DNA of 64,000 bases from Artemisia argyi (GCA_030686995.1 CM060694.1:93463844-93527843); one strand, 5' to 3'. Numbered from the stretch's first letter, positions 11,734-22,098 are shown. Program-made: numbers and translations. Notes: generated from the sequence alone by a model not told the origin.

Positions 11734-12441
11734 GAACATCCTCTTCTTAATAAAGACTTAGGTATTGTTGATAGTGGTTGCTCAAGAAGCATGTCTAGGA
11801 ATCAAGAGAAGCTACATGACTTTGTACCTTTTAATGGAGGAATAGTGAGGTTTGGAAGTGGGGTAGGAAGGATCACTGGCAAAGGAACCATAAGAACTCC
11901 AAAGGTGGATTTTGAGAATGTCTACTATGTGAAGGAGCTTCAAGGATTCAATTTGTTCTCAGTTTCTCAAATTTGTGACAAAAAGCTTCCTGTACTTTTC
12001 ACTGAAGAGGGTTGTCTCATTCTTTCACCTGAGTTCAAATTACCTGAAGATAATCATGTGTTGCTAAAGGTTCCAAGAAATCATAATCTTTACACATTTG
12101 ACTTGAATGATGTCAAGCCAAAAGGTGATCTAGCATGTTTGGTGGCTAAAGCATCCTTGGATGAATCTACAAAATGGCATAGAAGGATGGCACATGTTAA
12201 TTTCAAAGTTATCAACAAACTTGCTAAAGATGGACTTGTTCATGGACTTCCTTCCAAGATATTCACTAATGAGCGTAATTATGTTGCATGTAACAAGGGT
12301 AAGCAACACAAAGCTTCCTATAAGGCCATTACTGCTGTGAGCACAATCTCAGAACCATTGCAGCTACTTCATATGGATCTTTTTGGTCCAACATCCATCA
12401 GGAGTATTGACCATAAGTACTTCTGTTTGGTAATTTACTGA
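11734..12441 (+). pseudogene. pol: S1 pol: protease and integrase N-terminus
   Basis: In frame with gag, the aspartic protease active site reads IVDSGCSRSM, with the catalytic Asp at 11770-11772. The pre-integrase domain follows (WHRRMAHVNFKVINK, GLPSKIF). The zinc site that should be CxxC reads YVAC, so the first Cys is changed to Tyr by one G-to-A change. The integrase core starts LLHMDLFGP with the first catalytic Asp at 12376-12378. The frame breaks at about 12430, just before the segment normally reading as TDAFSRFS, which continues in another frame. Confidence 0.85.
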
Positions 12442-14005
12442 TGCTTTCAGTAGATTCAGTTGCACATTCTTTTTAGTGACTAAAGATCAAACCTTTCAGG
12501 CACTTAAAGAATTTATGGCACTCATTGAAAATCAACTTAACAAAAAGATTAAGGGTATAAGATGTGACAATGGGACAGAGTTCAAAAATGCAAATCTCAT
12601 TGAACTTTGTGGTTTAAAGGGTATTAAAAGAGACTATAGCACTCCTAGGACTCCACAACAGAATGGGGTTGCAGAAAGGAAGAATAGAACCCTTATAGAG
12701 GCTGCAAGATCAATGCTTGCTGACTCTAAACTTCCCACCTTGTTTTGGATTGAAGCAGTTGGCACTGCTTGTTATGTGTTGAATAGGGTGTTGATTACCA
12801 AACCTCATAATAAAACACCCTATGAGCTTTTGACAGGGAAGAAACCTACCATTGAACACTTGAAACCTTTTGGATGTCAAGTGACTATTCTGAACACAAG
12901 TTCTCACTTAGGCAAATTAGAAGCAAAAGCTACTGAAGGGTATATTGTTGGTTACTCAGCTCATAGCAAGGCTTACAGGGTATATAACTTAGCTGCAAAG
13001 AAGATAGAAGAGACTCTTAACCTGAAATTTCTGGAGGAGAATGTAAATGTTCAAGGAAAAGGTCATGAATGGTATTTTGACCTTGATTACCTAAAAGATT
13101 ATTTGGGGTATAGTAGACACAAAACTAACCCCTCTACAGGTATCCAAGTGTCATCTTCTAACAATGCAGGTACCCTACAGAATGATTTAGACAGTGATTC
13201 AGAATGTGATGAACCCACTATTGTTGTATCTACTCTACCTATTCAGATAGCAGGTCCTCCTAACAAAGAAGCCTCTGATGCCAAATCTACTGATGATGTG
13301 GTTAACTCAACCTATGTAGAAGATCTTGCTAGACTCAAAAAGCAAGAACATGCAACTGCTGAAGAAGCTAAAAGACTTGGTCTTGAATTTGCTCAAGACA
13401 CTGAAGTACTCTTAAAACAAGCTGTTGTTGAAGAGAACAGAAAATCTAGTTCTGCTGATACATCTGCTGATGCAGCTGCTGATACTGCTGAAGGTGATTC
13501 TGCTGAAGGCATTTCTGCTGCAGTTCCTGTTTCCACTGAAACATCCACAAGCTTGGATGAACCCTATGGCAGGTTTCCAATTCCCTCAGATCTTGCTAAT
13601 GTTGAGCAAAGTGATGACATTTTTCAATCAGCATCCTATGATGAAGACTTTGCTCCTACACTGACCAATCTTGATACCTCCATTGATGTTAATCCTGTTG
13701 CAACTAAAAGGATCAACACCATTCATCTACAAGATAATATACTTGGTGATCCAAATGCTATGGTTCTCACCAGGAGTGCCATTAAGAATACCAAGTTTGG
13801 GCAATGTGCATTTCTCACTTATGTATCTACTCAGAAGAGAGACAATCACACAGATCAGAAGCATTGTCTGTTTGCTTGTTTCTTGTCCCAAGTTGAACCA
13901 ACAAGCATAAAACAGGAATTGAGTGAACCTAGTTGGGTTGAAGCTATGCAGGAAGAGATGCAACAATTCAAGTATCAAGATATTTGGGTCCTTGTTTTCC
14001 TGTAG
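12430..14005 (+). pseudogene. pol: S1 pol: integrase core and linker to RT
   Basis: The integrase core carries the second Asp in RCDNGTEFKN (12566-12568) and the Glu in QQNGVAERKNRTL (12674-12676). The spacing is exactly 35 residues, the D-D35-E signature. After GLKPFGC-type and GY(S)-type copia motifs comes an acidic Ser/Asp/Ala-rich linker (about 13160-13720), then the start of RT ([21 protein letters not shown]). The frame is lost at about 14000 and resumes one frame over at [12 protein letters not shown], so RT is separated from integrase by a frameshift. Confidence 0.85.
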
Positions 14006-14482
14006 GGAAAATTGCAATTGGGACCAAGTGGATATTAAAATGCAAGAGGGATGCAAGAGGTATTGTGGTGAGAAATAAAGCAAGATTGGTGGCTCAAGGT
14101 TTCAGACAAGAAGAAGGGATTGACTATACTGAGGTCTTCGCACCAGTTGCTAGGGTTGAGGCAATTAGATTATTTTTAGCCTTTGCCTCATATATGTGGT
14201 TTAAGGTCTATCAGATGGATGTCAAGAGTGCCTTCCTCTATGGCAAAATTGAAGAGGAGGTGTATGTCACTCAACCACAAGGCTTTGAAGATCCCCATCA
14301 TCCTAAAAAGGTGTACAAAGTTGTCAAGGCACTTTATGGACTTCACCAAGCACCAAGAGCATGGTATGCTAGATTGTCTACATTTCTTTTGGAGCATGGC
14401 TACAGAAGAGGAGCTATTAACAAGACCCTCTTTATCAAGAAAAACTCCAGGGACATCATTCTAGTACAGGTATATGTGGTGA
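14000..14482 (+). pseudogene. pol: S1 reverse transcriptase, broken in the YVDD motif
   Basis: Motifs in order are [82 protein letters not shown] and [16 protein letters not shown]. These are the copia RT fingers and palm. At 14479-14480 one base of the first Asp codon of YVDD is missing, so the catalytic motif is split and the frame shifts into [12 protein letters not shown]. This single change would inactivate the enzyme. Confidence 0.85.
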
Positions 14483-15413
14483 CATTATTTTTGGATCCAC
14501 AAAGGAGGCATAGTGCAGGGAATTTGAAGATTTGATGAAAGGTGAATTTCAGATGAGTGCAATGGGGGAATTAACCTTTTTCTTAGGGCTACAAGTCAAA
14601 CAACAACCTGAAGGGATTTTTATCCATCAGGAGAAGTATGTTAAAGACATTTTGAAAAAGTTTGACTTTGAACTCTTGAGGACTACTACTACTTCATATG
14701 AACCACCCAAGCTTAATAATCCAAATGAACAAGATGAGGCTGTGAATGTTCACCTATATAGATCCATGATTGGATCACTCATGTATCTCACAGCTTCTAG
14801 GCTTGACATTACCTTAGCTGTCAGTGCTTGCTCAAGACATCAAGTTACTCCACTGACTTCCCACCTAAATGCATTGACGAAGATTTTCAAGTACATCAAA
14901 GGCCAACCCAAGTTAGGCCTCTGGTACCCAAGGGAATCACCATTTGTGTTGGAGGCATACAGTGATAGTGACTATGCAGGAGCTAATTTGGATAGGAAAT
15001 CCACAACAGGAGGTTGTCAATTTCTTGGTAGAAGACTCATCTCTTGGCAATGCAAGAAACAAACCATAGTGGCTACTTCTACTTCAGAAGCAGAATATGT
15101 TGCTGCTGCCAATTGTTGTGGTTAGGTACTTTGGATTCAGAATCAAATGTTGGATTATGGGTTTAACTTTATGAACACTAAAATCTACATTGATAATCAA
15201 AGTACTATTTCTATTGTTAAAAATCCTGTTTTTCATCAGAGAACTAAACATATAGAAATTAGGCACCATTTTATAAGAGATGCAAATGAGAAGCATCTAA
15301 TTCAAGTGCTTAAAATTCATACTGAAGATAATGTGGCTGATTTATTAACAAAAGCTTTTGATGGACCTAGGTTTAATCACCTAGTTGTCATCATTGGGAT
15401 GGTTAACCCTTGA
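14483..15413 (+). pseudogene. pol: S1 RT thumb and RNase H
   Basis: From about 14532 one frame gives [46 protein letters not shown], then RNase H with EAYSDSDYAGANLDRKSTTG, ISWQCKKQTIVATSTSEAEYVA and TKHIEIRHHFIRDANEK. It ends HTEDNVADLLTKAFDGPRF at the TGA of 15413. The HTxDNVADLLTKAFD ending is characteristic of the Sirevirus (SIRE/Maximus) lineage. One in-frame TAG (15123-15125) interrupts it where Gln is expected before VLWIQNQ. Confidence 0.85.
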
Positions 15414-15424
15414 CTGCTATGTTT

Positions 15425-15473
15425 GAGGGGAGGCATAAGCCTCAGGGGAGGCATATGCCTCAAGGGAGGATTG
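15425..15473 (+). repeat. Triplicated purine tract with palindromes just after S1 pol
   Basis: Three purine runs (GAGGGGAGG, AGGGGAGG, AAGGGAGGA) are separated by two 14-bp inverted repeats: GAGGCATAAGCCTC (15430-15443, two central mismatches) and the perfect palindrome GAGGCATATGCCTC (15448-15461). The last run is followed by TTGTACATG, so it resembles a PPT-LTR junction. Multiplied PPT-like tracts are known in Sirevirus non-coding regions. Their position directly after pol may mark where the extra gene block was added. The function is inference. Confidence 0.6.
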
Positions 15474-15793
15474 TACATGTTGTATATTATTTAGATTATT
15501 ATGTTTACTAACTTTGCTTTGTAGGTTTCTTACTAATTTTGTATATTATTATGGTTGTCTTTTGTGTTCTATTTGAAAGTTAGGTTTCAGGTTATGTTCC
15601 TGCTGATGTACCAAGATCCACACTACTCATATCAGTGGAATCAGATGTAAAAGACATAATAAAAAGATCTTTCATTATTCAAGGAAAACAAAGTACATCA
15701 ACAACAACACCAGTCAACATCAAGCTTACAAAGGACATCATTTAACAACATTTAACCAACCAACACACCACCACCTCCCAAAGCCCCAACCTT

Positions 15794-16222
15794 CTACTCC
15801 ATTTTTCTCTTCCCTTTGCCCGAGTCCTTAGGGTCAGGCATCTTCTTGTGGACCCCTCTGGATTGCATGTACTTGTTCCAGAGCTTGGATGCAGCAAGAC
15901 CCAGGACAACCTTTAATAGACCCTTGTTCCTCTTTGAGGACTGTGGCTCTTCAGGGACAGAGATCTTCCTCATATCTGCACAGACCCTCTCCATTTCACT
16001 TGTCAGGAAGGTTGTGACAGGAGTAAAATCAGGGACAACCATAGCAAGAGGAGTTGGAGTTTCCTCTGCTTCCTCTGTTTCTTCTGATGAGGTAGGAGAT
16101 GGACAAAACTCAGAAGGTCCTTCACCAAGGTAGTAGTATGCTCTTTGTATCTGAGGAATGTCAAATGTGGAGTCTGATGATGAATTAGAGGAAATATCAA
16201 TGATTTCGGGGTTTGGTTTCAT
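15794..16222 (-). CDS. S1 antisense ORF 1 (142 aa), unknown function
   Basis: This is an intact ORF antisense to the retrotransposon, starting at ATG 16222. It begins KPNPEIIDISSNSSSDS, is acidic and Ser/Glu/Pro-rich to about residue 60, has a short hydrophobic-helical stretch (GLLKVVLGLAASKLWNKYM, about residues 103-121) and ends in a basic tail GKGKRKME. A TATA-like sequence (TTTATAAGG, minus strand, about 16303-16311) lies about 85 bp upstream. It resembles antisense ORF 2 (16653-17186) at both ends, so I read it as a real, duplicated accessory gene. I do not recognise a known domain. It could still be a chance ORF, but the paralogy argues against that. Confidence 0.6.
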   Translation of the reverse strand: MKPNPEIIDISSNSSSDSTFDIPQIQRAYYYLGEGPSEFCPSPTSSEETEEAEETPTPLAMVVPDFTPVTTFLTSEMERVCADMRKISVPEEPQSSKRNKGLLKVVLGLAASKLWNKYMQSRGVHKKMPDPKDSGKGKRKME

Positions 16223-16304
16223 GATTGGGGTGTTGAGAAAGGCTTTGGTGTGATGTTATTAGTGTACTATTGAGCTATGAGTAGCTTATGCCTTGAAGGC
16301 TTCC

Positions 16305-16311
16305 TTATAAA
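16305..16311 (-). promoter_or_regulatory. TATA-like box upstream of antisense ORF 1
   Basis: The minus strand reads TTTATAAGG, about 85 bp upstream of the ATG at 16222. It is placed like the TATAAATA upstream of antisense ORF 2. Motif and position only. Confidence 0.4.
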
Positions 16312-16652
16312 GACTTGATTTGGGGTTAATATGAGTAAATGCAAGTTAATGGGAGGTAGTTGAGTCAGTAGCAATTACTAATTGTGCAAGTTGTCCACTT
16401 AAGTGGATTCTTCGGATGAAAGTCAATGGGTTTGACCACTTGCTGCTGATAACATCTACTTTATTCTTAAGTGTGTTCTTGCTGATGATTTATTAAAGAT
16501 TACTTTATTCAGGGGAATGCAAATCTTTCAGAAGAATTAAAAACAAGTAAAGACAAATATGGCAAGATTTTTATTGATTCTTCAAAAATACAAAATAGGA
16601 AACAAATTGAAAGTTTAAAACAAGCAATACAAGCCTATCAATCCTAGAATTC

Positions 16653-17186
16653 CTATTCTACTTTGCCCTTGCCCTTGCCTTCCACCATCTTCTCCTTGCC
16701 TTTGTTGTTGATGTTGAAGATTCCTTGCCACTGAGGACAGGGCAACCCCATCACAATCTTTCTTGTCTTTGGCAATGGGGGATTTAATTTTCTTCCTCTT
16801 GATGATCGTCTTGGACGAGAGGACTAGGGCTTCTCAGGGGTTGTAGGGTTGTAGAGTGCATCACTCTCATCACCCTCTTCATCAGAAGAAGTGAAGATGA
16901 AGGGAGACTCATCAGGATTGGGAACTCTGTCTGCCCTCTCCAATGCATTCCACTGTCTCTCCATCTCTCTCTGGTATTCAGGATCATCAATTTCAGAAGG
17001 GTATGGTGGAAGATTTTCTGATGATGATGAACTTGGAGCTGGTACATCATGTTTCTACTTTTTGGCTTGTTCTTTTGTGAGACCCCGGGGAAGAGTTGGC
17101 ATTCTGAGTGGTGGTGGAGATGTTAGTAATTCTAATGAATCAGATGAGTCAGAAGCAAGGTTGATGATACTCGGATTGGATGCCAT
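16653..17186 (-). pseudogene. S1 antisense ORF 2 (177 codons, two TAG interruptions)
   Basis: From ATG 17186 a single minus-strand frame runs to TAG at 16653-16655 with no shift. It starts ASNPSIINLASDSSDS, continues acidic (DDPEYQREMERQWNALERAD; SSDEEGDESD) and ends in the basic tail GKEKMVEGKGKGKVE. Two in-frame TAG codons (17055-17057 and 16824-16826) break it; both sit where Gln would fit. The start (NPxII[DN][IL]xSxSS) and the GKGK end match antisense ORF 1, so the pair are tandem paralogues. No known domain is recognised. Confidence 0.6.
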
Positions 17187-17259
17187 GGTTCTTAATTGTT
17201 TGGTGGAATTGTAATTAGGGATTTGTTTTGTGTGGAGATATTTGGGGATAATTACCCTT

Positions 17260-17267
17260 TATTTATA
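17260..17267 (-). promoter_or_regulatory. TATA box upstream of antisense ORF 2
   Basis: The minus strand reads TATAAATA about 75 bp upstream of the ATG at 17186, a close match to the plant TATA consensus. Together with the TATAAAAT at 17671 on the other strand it makes 17187-17737 look like a divergent promoter region. Confidence 0.5.
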
Positions 17268-17670
17268 AGATCACCCCCAATCGCGTGTCTTTATTACCAT
17301 AAATGCGAGGTGGTTTGGAGATAATTAAGGGTTATTTGAAATTTGAATGAAGAGATTTAAAAAAAAAAAAAAAAAAGATATTTGGTTACCACTGAAGGTG
17401 TAATTCTGCTGATTGATTCTGCGGAAGGTGCTGTTGAATGAATGGTTGACCGTAGTCAACGATTGACTTATTTCTGCGGATTGACCATTTGGTTTATGCC
17501 GTTTGACTTGGTTCCTCCTGGCGAGTCAGTTTCATTGGGATCTTATTAAGTCGATTATTGGTCAAAGATTACTTTCCAATAATTCATATCAGTTTCATTC
17601 CATGTTTGGTAACTTCCATAATTAACCACGACGTGCATATCCCACTCACAATTAACTGATTCCCTCTCGC

Positions 17671-17678
17671 TATAAAAT
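17671..17678 (+). promoter_or_regulatory. TATA box upstream of the S1 env-like gene
   Basis: GCTATAAAATTT ends about 60 bp before ATG 17738. It is followed by a pyrimidine-rich leader (TTTCTTCTTCTT) just before the start codon, as in plant 5' leaders. An internal promoter would let the env-like gene be expressed without the LTR transcript. Confidence 0.5.
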
Positions 17679-17737
17679 TTTAAAACCATTTCAACATTCT
17701 TCAGCACTCCCAACCCTAATTTCTTCTTCTTAAACCA

Positions 17738-20700
17738 ATGGCTGAACTACTTTTTAAAGGTGATCATAACAAACATGCCTTTCTTGCTCGTGGTAAGGGT
17801 GATGAAGATTATGTGGGAATGATAGAATTTCTCCAAAGATCCAAGATTCATTATGCCTTGATCCATTATCCAAAATATTATTCATGAATCTCTGGTTATA
17901 CAATTTTAGGAAACAGCAAGGACCAGGACTGTTGAAGATGGACCAACAGAGATTGTTGCTATGGTAGATGGGGAAGAATGTGTTGTTACTGAGTCTTTGG
18001 TCAGAACTCAACTACAATTGGATGATGAAGGTGGGGTGACTGATTTTCCTAAGGAAGAAATACTTGCAGGTCTTCGGGCTACTGGTTATAGTGGTGATGG
18101 GAAAGTGTGGTACAAGAATTTGTTTTGCCCTAAATGGAGGTTTTTGACACACACCTTACTTCAGTGTATGAGTTCTAAGTCTGGTGGATGGGATCAATTT
18201 TCTACAGACATTGCTCTTGCCATTGTGTGTCTCTCTAAGGGAAGAACCTTTAACTTTTATAAATATATATTCAATGAAATGCTTGGTAATGTTAAGGATA
18301 CCAAATTTAAATATTTAATGTATCCTAGGTTTCTTCAAATTATTTTAGGCATTCAGACCAATGACCCTACCCATTTGCCTGTTAAGGGTTTATCTAAAAA
18401 GCTTTTTGCTCAAATGAAAATCAAATACACAGGAGAGCACAGACCCTTACTTCCTGCTATGTTGCCTGATGGCAATGCTCCTGATGGAGTAGCTGTTGAT
18501 GCCCCTGTGGGCAATCCCCCTGATGGAGTGGCTACTGATGTAGCTGTTGATGCAACTGCTGGTGGTCAGGATCCTCTTGATGCTCAAGCACTAGAGGATT
18601 CTCCTAACAGGACTGAAGTTGCTCCTGATGCAAGTGCATCAGTTGCTTCTGATGTTCAGCCACCACCCTCTCCTAGGTCACCCACTCCTGTACCTTCACC
18701 AATGGATGCTACTTCTCCTGAGCATGTGCTCAATGAGAACTCAGGCCCTGACCAACCTGTACACTCACCACAATTTACAAGACTTCCAACACCTAGTCCC
18801 TTGAGACCTAACTTTGAAGATCATGTAGATGTAGATATAGATCTAGATTATTATACTCACAGGACCAATGATGCTTTCAATACCACAGATATCCCTGTTG
18901 GTAGAACTGAAGGTCACTTCTGTATCTACTTTGTTGAACAGGTATGTGACTAAGGTGGACAAGTTGGAGAAGGATCTGAATTTCACCAAAAAGAATCTAA
19001 GTGAAGCAGTTCTGACTCTCATTAGAAGAGTAAAGAAGTTGGAGGCTAAGCTCAAGATCAGGAAGAGAAAAGGTGTTGTGTATGAATCAGATGAGAAATC
19101 TACAAAAGCATCTGACTCAATTGATTTGGAAGGACTTGAACTTCTTGCCGCTACTACATTGGATAGTGTTCAGACGAATGCTGCTGATGCTAGGCCTGCA
19201 CCATCTACTCATTCTACTGATGATAGGCCTGCACCAGCTACAAGTGTTCCAAAGGATTCAAGAGTAACTTATGTCAGGAGAAAGCACTCTGCTGATAAGA
19301 CTTCTGCTGATGCTTCTAGGAAGGAAACTTTTCCTGATCCTATGCCAGAAGTGGGCACTCATGATACATCAGCAGATATCCAAGTTGAATGTCCTGATGA
19401 TTCTACTGAAAAGACTTTTGTTCCTCCTGAGACTACTTCAATTAAGGAAGACAAAGGAAAGTCCATCTTGGTTGACCAGGACATTCCTTCAAGAGTGAAG
19501 TCAAAAGTGGAACTTGCTAATGAAAAACTTAGTGAGCTTGTTGCTGCACAATGGCAAGATAAAGAGAATGTTGCAGCTACAAAGGTTCAGTTGGATATGA
19601 AAGCCTCAGAAGCACTTGCTAGGAAAATACAAGCTGATTTGGATTAGATGGGAACTCCATTTACTAGTACTCTGCCTGCTGAAAGAAAAAAGGAACTAGA
19701 TGAAATTGCTAAGACTCTTTCTGCAGAGCAATGGGAAAATTTGGCTGAACAGGCTGCTACTAAGCCTAATTTGGGTGAATATGTGCTTGGTGGTCATTAT
19801 CAGATCACTGACTTTGTCCAGATGATGGTTGAAAGAGGTAAGTTGCAGAGACAATAGGAGGAAGAGAGAAAAGCTAAGCATCTCAGGGAAAGACCTTGGA
19901 CAAAGGCAGAAATAAAGAAATATATGAGGAATTTTGTCAAGAATCAAGGATGTTCTATGTTTGGGTCAGGATGGACTCAAAAGAAGGTTTGGGGATTTTC
20001 AGATAAACAGCTCACCTTCTACTATGACAAATCATTTCCAATCTTCATTCCTCTGGTATACATGTCCAAGATGTCTTAGAGCAGAGGGGTAGACTTTTGG
20101 ATGGGCCTGCAGCTAAGAGAACTAAGCTTAATGATTCTACTGATCAGCCTACTGAATCCACTGAGTCATCTTTTGGTGGTCAGGAGAAAGTGCATTCTCC
20201 TTCAGTGTTAACTCAGGTGGATGATTCTACTGATGTTGATCCTTCAAATGTTGTTCCAGACCCTGATCCTACTGAAGCTACTCATTCTGATCCTACTGGA
20301 GCTTCTCATCCTGATATTACTGAAGCTCACCCTGATACTACTGAAGCTCAACCTGCTACTACAAAAGCTCAACCTGATGTTTCACATGATGCTTCAGTAG
20401 ATGCCCCAATAGAAGTACCTGATGATGATTCACAAGATGTTCCTGCTGATGCTTCAGCACAAGTTACTCCTGATGCTTCTAAACAAGTGCCTAAAGAAGA
20501 ACCTGATGATGGTCCTTCACTTCCTTCTACTACTGGCACTAGGAGAAAGACTAAAGATATAAAGAGGAAAGCTTCTATGGATGCTTCATTAGAGGATAGT
20601 ACTTTCATTGACTATGATTCTGTTGATGGGCAGGATCCTGTTGTTTAGGAGAAAATTGTTAAATGGGAACTTGTTGATTCTCTGCTTGGTCAAGGACAAG

Positions 20701-21167
20701 TGAATGTCCTTCATAGACAAGATGGCTCTACCAAAACATTTACTTTTCTGAGTCAGATATTGCACATGGTGGACAAGCAAGATCTTCTCTCACTTTATGA
20801 CTGGGTTATCACTTATTATCAAATTCATTCCCCTGAAGGGATTGAAATGTATTTGATGGGAGATTTACAAATTCTTTGTGATTCTCATCGTGGTGATTCT
20901 GGTGTGAAGTTTCAAGTATGGAAAGGTCAGAAGTCATGGGTGGTTGATTATTGGAAGTTCTTTCCTCTTCCTAATGTTCATATGATTATCACAACCACTA
21001 GTAAGACCTCATACTGCTGGGCTGATGTTCTTTACCCAATTACCATGGAAGTGATGAATCTCACGCTGGAGGCAAAAATCTCTGTTCCTCTGGATATGAC
21101 TGAGAATGATCTGCATCTTGCTGAACAATTGATCAGGTTCATCAGAAGAAGTATCTTGACTAAGTAG
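17738..21167 (+). pseudogene. S1 env-like gene (extra ORF downstream of pol), broken
   Basis: The start is ATG 17738 (MAELLFKGDHNKHAFLARGK). A frameshift near 17885 and a TAG where Trp is expected at about 17905 break the N-terminus. The frame from 17961 then gives a conserved helical domain (GEECVVTESLVRTQLQLDD; FLTHTLLQCMSS; GRTFNFYKYIFNEML; YPRFLQIIL) to about residue 170, and a Pro/Asp/Ala-rich region. After another shift near 18900 comes a coiled coil (KVDKLEKDLNFTKKNLSEAV; RRVKKLEAKLKIRKRK). Nonsense TAGs lie at 19645, 19855, 20077 and 20646. Next are an acidic T/D/P/A repeat region (20150-20500) and a C-terminal domain to 21167. I recognise this as the large extra ORF found after pol in Asteraceae Sirevirus-like elements, often mis-annotated as a host gene. 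I see no convincing signal peptide or transmembrane helix, so true envelope function is unproven. Confidence 0.65.
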
Positions 21168-22086
21168 GAACTGAAAACTAAGTATGGTATTCAAATGGAA
21201 TCATATCTGCAATGAGCTGGACTTGGTATGGTACTTTGTTGTATATTTTATTTCTTTTCTTTTAGTTTAGTAAAAAAATAATAATAATAATAATAAAAAA
21301 CTAACAGCTTTGTATAGTTTTGTGTATGTTGTTTGCAGGTTTGGTGTTGATTCTTATCACACTTTATCTGGTTATCAACTTACCTGGTGTTGACTATTCC
21401 ATCAAAAAGTTGGCTAGTCCAAAGGGTACAGCTTTGGTAAAGACACATCAAATATGTTGATAGCTGTAATGGTTTGCTCAAAACCATAGGGTACTCAACT
21501 CACCCATGCTTCATTGCTGAGAGTTGAAATGGTTGTCAATTGACCATGGATTTTTCCTTTATGGATTCCAAATAATTGGCTAGCCCACAAGAGTATGGCT
21601 TGTGGTAAAGGCAGTGGAAAACCATATTTGGTATTCAATTGACCAAGATGATTTTTCATCAATAATTGACTAGTCCTGAGCAAACGGCTACAGGTAAAGA
21701 CTTCTCAAATCCGTTTATAGCTGATGATTTGCTAAAAAATCATATTTTTTGGGTCATCAGTGTACCATGGTTTATTAACTGAGAACACTTGGCTACTCCA
21801 GTAGTGATGGCTATTGGTAAAGAGACGTCAAATCCATTATTTTCAATGATTCACCTCTCCCAGGAGTTCACACACCTAGATGTGATGAGAATAGTATACA
21901 ACTAATCTGTTTTGATGTACATTTGGTCATGTGTTGCTGCAAAGAATGGTGTTTTTAAACTACTTGCTGATCATAGAGATTCTACTTATGAAGATTATTT
22001 GCTGCTGAAGTTCATCCTTAATCCTCGTGTTTGTGCTATTGGCGATCTATCAAGAAATCTTGAACTTAACTATGTCAAATTCAAGA
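21168..22086 (+). repeat. Non-coding 3' region of S1 with imperfect tandem repeats
   Basis: No credible gene. Between 21411 and about 21850 a unit recurs four times with varied spacing (21411, 21576, 21666, 21789): TTGGCTAGTCC-like, then a variable part, GGTAAAGAC-like, then TCAAAT or GGAAAACC. An AATAATAAT microsatellite lies near 21278-21296. The sequence runs into the 3' PPT. Confidence 0.5.
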
Positions 22087-22098
22087 TTAGGGGAGGAT
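22087..22098 (+). other. 3' polypurine tract of S1
   Basis: TTAGGGGAGGAT directly precedes the 3' LTR (TGTAAGG at 22099), the standard plus-strand primer position. Confidence 0.8.

Larger units (their letters stand above)
17187..17737. promoter_or_regulatory. Divergent intergenic region between antisense ORF 2 and the env-like gene
   Basis: About 550 bp without coding potential. It contains a minus-strand TATA box (17260-17267), a run of A (about 17358-17375) and a plus-strand TATA box (17671-17678). Each TATA faces outward to the nearest start codon. I infer a bidirectional promoter region inside the retrotransposon. Confidence 0.45.

Noticed and set aside
16003..16200. Second antisense frame over 15794-16222 (Leu-rich)
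   Set aside because: Shifted-frame shadow of antisense ORF 1, without its own start context or paralogue in antisense ORF 2.
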